64,000 nt of DNA from Desmodesmus armatus (lineage: Eukaryota; Chlorophyta; Chlorophyceae; Sphaeropleales; Scenedesmaceae): NCBI GenBank assembly GCA_007449985.2, contig VIIQ02000183.1:124001-188000 (forward strand). The letters are read 5' to 3'. Positions 60,401 to 64,000 of this stretch are shown one piece after another. A program made the position numbers and the translations under genes. The notes beneath the pieces are model-generated. The model did no database searches and had not been told where the DNA came from. It saw only the letters and a program-made list of their open reading frames with translations. Numbering within the stretch: the first letter of the stretch is position 1; each line of letters opens with the position of its first letter.

Positions 60401-63400
60401 GGCCCGCATCAGCACCACAGTGGTTCCCAAGAGGCTGTTGCTTTTCAATGCTTATGTTCCCAGAACAAATACTTGCTGAATGGCTAACTGCTTGTTGTGA
60501 GATCAAGACAGAGTTACAGGCAACCATTTTTGCCCCTCCCCCTCCCCTTGCGCCCCATATGCCTCGCATCAGCTCTGCCAAAGTCTCACACATCAACACC
60601 ACATTGCATTTTGTGCTACTGGAGGTTGTAATCAACTGCACAGCACATGGCACTCCACACTAAATTGCATGATGTGTATTTATGCTTGGGACATCGTTGT
60701 GCACCCCCCCCCCTTCATGTGTAGTTTCAGCGCAACCAAAATGGCCCGCATCAGCACCACAGTGGTTCCCAAGAGGCTGTTGCTTTTCAATGCTTATGTT
60801 CCCAGAACAAATACTTGCTGAATGGCTAACTGCTTGTTGTGAGATCAAGACAGAGTTACAGGCAACCATTTTTGCCCCTCCCCCTCCCCTTGCGCCCCAT
60901 ATGCCTCGCATCAGCTCTGCCAAAGTCTCACACATCAACACCACATTGCATTTTGTGCTACTGGAGGTTGTAATCAACTGCACAGCACATGGCACTCCAC
61001 ACTAAATTGCATGATGTGTATTTATGCTTGGGACATCGTTGTGCACCCCCCCCCCTTCATGTGTAGTTTCAGCGCAACCAAAATGGCCCGCATCAGCACC
61101 ACAGTGGTTCCCAAGAGGCTGTTGCTTTTCAATGCTTATGTTCCCAAAACAAATACTTGCTGAATGGCTAACTGCTTGTTGTGAGATCAAGACAGAGTTA
61201 CAGGCAACCATTTTTGCCCCTCCCCCTCCCCTTGCGCCCCATATGCCTCGCATCAGCTCTGCCAAAGTCTCACACATCAACACCACATTGCATTTTGTGC
61301 TACTGGAGGTTGTAATCAACTGCACAGCACATGGCACTCCACACTAAATTGCATGATGTGTATTTATGCTTGGGACATCGTTGTGCACCCCCCCCCCTTC
61401 ATGTGTAGTTTCAGCGCAACCAAAATGGCCCGCATCAGCACCACAGTGGTTCCCAAGAGGCTGTTGCTTTTCAATGCTTATGTTCCCAAAACAAATACTT
61501 GCTGAATGGCTAACTGCTTGTTGTGAGATCAAGACAGAGTTACAGGCAACCATTTTTGCCCCTCCCCCTCCCCTTGCGCCCCATATGCCTCGCATCAGCT
61601 CTGCCAAAGTCTCACACATCAACACCACATTGCATTTTGTGCTACTGGAGGTTGTAATCAACTGCACAGCACATGGCACTCCACACTAAATTGCATGATG
61701 TGTATTTATGCTTGGGACATCGTTGTGCACCCCCCCCCCTTCATGTGTAGTTTCAGCGCAACCAAAATGGCCCGCATCAGCACCACAGTGGTTCCCAAGA
61801 GGCTGTTGCTTTTCAATGCTTATGTTCCCAGAACAAATACTTGCTGAATGGCTAACTGCTTGTTGTGAGATCAAGACAGAGTTACAGGCAACCATTTTTG
61901 CCCCTCCCCCTCCCCTTGCGCCCCATATGCCTCGCATCAGCTCTGCCAAAGTCTCACACATCAACACCACATTGCATTTTGTGCTACTGGAGGTTGTAAT
62001 CAACTGCACAGCACATGGCACTCCACACTAAATTGCATGATGTGTATTTATGCTTGGGACATCGTTGTGCACCCCCCCCCCCTTCATGTGTAGTTTCAGC
62101 GCAACCAAAATGGCCCGCATCAGCACCACAGTGGTTCCCAAGAGGCTGTTGCTTTTCAATGCTTATGTTCCCAAACAAATACTTGCTGAATGGCTAACTG
62201 CTTGTTGTGAGATCAAGACAGAGTTACAGGCAACCATTTTTGCCCCTCCCCCTCCCCTTGCGCCCCATATGCCTCGCATCAGCTCTGCCAAAGTCTCACA
62301 CATCAACACCACATTGCATTTTGTGCTACTGGAGGTTGTAATCAACTGCACAGCACATGGCACTCCACACTAAATTGCATGATGTGTATTTATGCTTGGG
62401 ACATCGTTGTGCACCCCCCCCCCTTCATGTGTAGTTTCAGCGCAACCAAAATGGCCCGCATCAGCACCACAGTGGTTCCCAAGAGGCTGTTGCTTTTCAA
62501 TGCTTATGTTCCCAGAACAAATACTTGCTGAATGGCTAACTGCTTGTTGTGAGATCAAGACAGAGTTACAGGCAACCATTTTTGCCCCTCCCCCTCCCCT
62601 TGCGCCCCATATGCCTCGCATCAGCTCTGCCAAAGTCTCACACATCAACACCACATTGCATTTTGTGCTACTGGAGGTTGTAATCAACTGCACAGCACAT
62701 GGCACTCCACACTAAATTGCATGATGTGTATTTATGCTTGGGACATCGTTGTGCACCCCCCCCCCTTCATGTGTAGTTTCAGCGCAACCAAAATGGCCCG
62801 CATCAGCACCACAGTGGTTCCCAAGAGGCTGTTGCTTTTCAATGCTTATGTTCCCAAACAAATACTTGCTGAATGGCTAACTGCTTGTTGTGAGATCAAG
62901 ACAGAGTTACAGGCAACCATTTTTGCCCCTCCCCCTCCCCTTGCGCCCCATATGCCTCGCATCAGCTCTGCCAAAGTCTCACACATCAACACCACATTGC
63001 ATTTTGTGCTACTGGAGGTTGTAATCAACTGCACAGCACATGGCACTCCACACTAAATTGCATGATGTGTATTTATGCTTGGGACATCGTTGTGCACCCC
63101 CCCCCCTTCATGTGTAGTTTCAGCGCAACCAAAATGGCCCGCATCAGCACCACAGTGGTTCCCAAGAGGCTGTTGCTTTTCAATGCTTATGTTCCCAGAA
63201 CAAATACTTGCTGAATGGCTAACTGCTTGTTGTGAGATCAAGACAGAGTTACAGGCAACCATTTTTGCCCCTCCCCCTCCCCTTGCGCCCCATATGCCTC
63301 GCATCAGCTCTGCCAAAGTCTCACACATCAACACCACATTGCATTTTGTGCTACTGGAGGTTGTAATCAACTGCACAGCACATGGCACTCCACACTAAAT

Positions 63401-64000
63401 TGCATGATGTGTATTTATGCTTGGGACATCGTTGTGCACCCCCCCCCCTTCATGTGTAGTTTCAGCGCAACCAAAATGGCCCGCATCAGCACCACAGTGG
63501 TTCCCAAGAGGCTGTTGCTTTTCAATGCTTATGTTCCCAGAACAAATACTTGCTGAATGGCTAACTGCTTGTTGTGAGATCAAGACAGAGTTACAGGCAA
63601 CCATTTTTGCCCCTCCCCCTCCCCTTGCGCCCCATATGCCTCGCATCAGCTCTGCCAAAGTCTCACACATCAACACCACATTGCATTTTGTGCTACTGGA
63701 GGTTGTAATCAACTGCACAGCACATGGCACTCCACACTAAATTGCATGATGTGTATTTATGCTTGGGACATCGTTGTGCACCCCCCCCCCTTCATGTGTA
63801 GTTTCAGCGCAACCAAAATGGCCCGCATCAGCACCACAGTGGTTCCCAAGAGGCTGTTGCTTTTCAATGCTTATGTTCCCAAAACAAATACTTGCTGAAT
63901 GGCTAACTGCTTGTTGTGAGATCAAGACAGAGTTACAGGCAACCATTTTTGCCCCTCCCCCTCCCCTTGCGCCCCATATGCCTCGCATCAGCTCTGCCAA
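51402..64000. repeat. 342-bp satellite array, 37 units (last one cut by window end)
   Basis: Units repeat every 341-344 bp, mostly 342, to the end of the window in one orientation. Length differences come almost entirely from a C run of about 9-12 within each unit. Every unit also has CCCCTCCCCCTCCCC followed by TTGCGCCCC. The first unit is the most diverged; units near 52.8 and 53.5 kb share some of its variants; later units are nearly identical. A diagnostic site reads CCCAGAAC, CCCAAAAC or CCCAAAC in different units. Because 342 is a multiple of three, frames of 104-126 residues open on both strands in most units; they are not genes. A centromeric, subtelomeric or other heterochromatic block is possible; the sequence does not tell which. 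Confidence 0.98.

Noticed and set aside
51402..64000. Dozens of 104-126 residue open frames on both strands
   Set aside because: They follow the 342-bp satellite, whose length is a multiple of three. Both strands are open, frames change with C-run length, and no protein motif is present.
51402..64000. Regular direct repeats as a possible CRISPR array
   Set aside because: The whole 342-bp unit repeats with no variable spacers, and the genome is eukaryotic.

Overview
This is nuclear DNA of a eukaryote, most likely a chlorophycean green alga. The evidence is genes split by short GT-AG introns, a TGTAA motif just after coding ends, Ala/Gln-rich low-complexity proteins, many pure G/C homopolymers, and a transposon mix (KDZ-type DNA transposon, L1-like LINE, MITEs) common in such genomes. 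The species cannot be named from sequence alone. There is no bacterial-style operon, rRNA gene or CRISPR array.

Left part (1-15.8 kb): two convergent spliced genes. On the + strand (213-2628) is a four-exon gene for an unrecognised Cys-pair/basic/RGG/Ala-Gly protein. On the - strand (7198-12718, with its true first exon near 15300) is a long, frame-consistent KDZ-family DDE transposase gene. Between them lie a 564-bp tandem repeat and a flanking direct repeat. About 2.5 kb of the transposase gene appears twice. The joint between the copies (about 12.72-13.26 kb) is a base-by-base blend of two other parts of the window, which points to a misassembly.

Middle part (15.8-46 kb): mostly repeats around one host gene. 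That gene (22235-35832, +) encodes a GT10 alpha-1,3-fucosyltransferase whose first intron is 12 kb. The intron holds an inverted-repeat element, stacked LINE 3' ends, a dead L1-like LINE on the opposite strand and a MITE. Around the gene are a DNA transposon with 38-bp terminal inverted repeats (20065-21198) and a truncated inverted copy (42380-43366), a 935-bp TIR element, a family of about 270-bp MITEs including one nested in its own kind, and a 771-bp tandem array.

Right part (46-64 kb): a two-exon GT54/MGAT4-like N-acetylglucosaminyltransferase gene (46665-50306, +), whose upstream flank is duplicated 1.07 kb away. Then comes a 342-bp satellite array from about 51.4 kb to the window end (37 units, the last cut off). 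Each unit carries a strong G-quadruplex motif on the - strand.

The fucosyltransferase and GT54-like enzyme both look like type II Golgi proteins and could both act on N-glycans. Everything else that codes is mobile-element machinery.
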